Positions 5,776 through 6,039 of a stretch of 6,039 nucleotides of DNA are shown piece after piece. Position 1 is the stretch's first letter. Each line of letters opens with the position of its first letter. The stretch comes from Clostridiales bacterium (GTDB taxonomy: Bacteria > Bacillota > Clostridia > Christensenellales > JAISNN01). Made by a program: the position numbers and the translations under genes. The stretch spans positions 1-6,039 of the forward strand of contig JAITOQ010000084.1 in the NCBI GenBank assembly GCA_031289865.1, given 5' to 3'. A model generated the notes under the pieces. That model saw only the letters and a list, made by a program, of their open reading frames with translations. It ran no database searches and was not told where the DNA came from.

Positions 5776-6039
5776 ATGAAGATATTATATTGTCAATCAA
5801 ATATCGATTCGTTTTTTACCGCGGTATACGAGAGCTACTATGCGCACCGCGGCGCGCAAGCGATTCGCCCGTTTTTTTCCGCACGGAGCTTTTTGGACGA
5901 AGCCGTCGAGATCGGCTGCGAGCCGTCTTATGCCGAAAAGGTCAAAATCGGGATCGTGAAAAAACTCGGAAAGAGCGGCTTGGAGGAGATTTTTCTCGCA
6001 TACCGTTCGGGAAACCCAAACAAGGAAAGTATCATCTAC
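5776..6039 (+). CDS. TIGR03915/DUF4130-family putative DNA metabolism protein (3' end outside window)
   Basis: The ATG directly follows the TAA of the radical SAM gene and is preceded by GGGAGAG (5763-5769) at 6 nt spacing, so the two are translated as a coupled pair. Eighty-eight codons are open to the window edge. The visible part begins MKILYCQSNIDSFFTAVYESY, then AEKVKIGIVKKLGKSGLEEIFLAY and a region ending NPNKESIIY, which fits the N-terminal half of this family (short beta strand, DxFxTAVYE-like helix, then ...V...I..KLG......Y). Members are usually found beside or fused to the radical SAM protein upstream, sometimes with a C-terminal uracil-DNA-glycosylase domain; whether that domain is present here cannot be seen. 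Biochemical activity is unknown. Confidence 0.85.
   Translation, partial: MKILYCQSNIDSFFTAVYESYYAHRGAQAIRPFFSARSFLDEAVEIGCEPSYAEKVKIGIVKKLGKSGLEEIFLAYRSGNPNKESIIY

Overview
The window looks like a piece of chromosome from a low- to mid-GC Gram-positive bacterium, most likely an uncultured member of the Clostridia. The clues are moderately GC-rich genes separated by very AT-rich spacers, sigma-A promoters with extended -10 boxes, a GGAGG ribosome binding site, surface proteins rich in InlB-type (Listeria-Bacteroides) repeats, and a radical SAM/DUF4130 DNA-repair pair known mainly from Firmicutes. The lineage is an inference; there is no rRNA or marker gene to settle it.

Layout. Positions 1-719 (minus strand) hold the first 239 codons of a SecD-family protein translocase subunit that runs off the left edge. 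Its N-terminus is unusual: a lipoprotein signal peptide followed by one InlB-type repeat, where SecD normally has its first membrane helix. Positions 720-1028 are an AT-rich spacer with a good minus-strand promoter for the secD-like gene and several copies of a short hairpin-forming repeat (the GTCATTC...GAAGAATC type). Positions 1029-4334 (minus strand) encode an 1101-residue secreted, membrane-anchored subtilisin-family protease with a complete catalytic set, two N-terminal accessory domains, a chitobiase-C-like domain, five InlB-type repeats and a C-terminal transmembrane anchor.

Positions 4335-4491 are a compact divergent promoter region: an extended -10 promoter for the protease, a perfect 21-bp tandem duplication in the middle, and a promoter for the rightward genes whose predicted start point falls on the ATG itself (possible leaderless mRNA). 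Positions 4492-5775 (plus strand) encode the TIGR03916-type radical SAM DNA modification/repair protein, ending in a sequence that resembles a sliding-clamp-binding motif. With no gap, the next gene (5776 to the right edge) is its usual partner, the TIGR03915/DUF4130 protein, incomplete here.

Functionally there are two blocks. The leftward block concerns the cell envelope (protein export and an extracellular protease, both with InlB-type repeats). The rightward block is a two-gene DNA repair/modification operon. I saw no mobile element, phage gene, CRISPR array, tRNA or rRNA. The strongest candidates for something undescribed are the lipoprotein/InlB form of SecD and the control region between the divergent genes.
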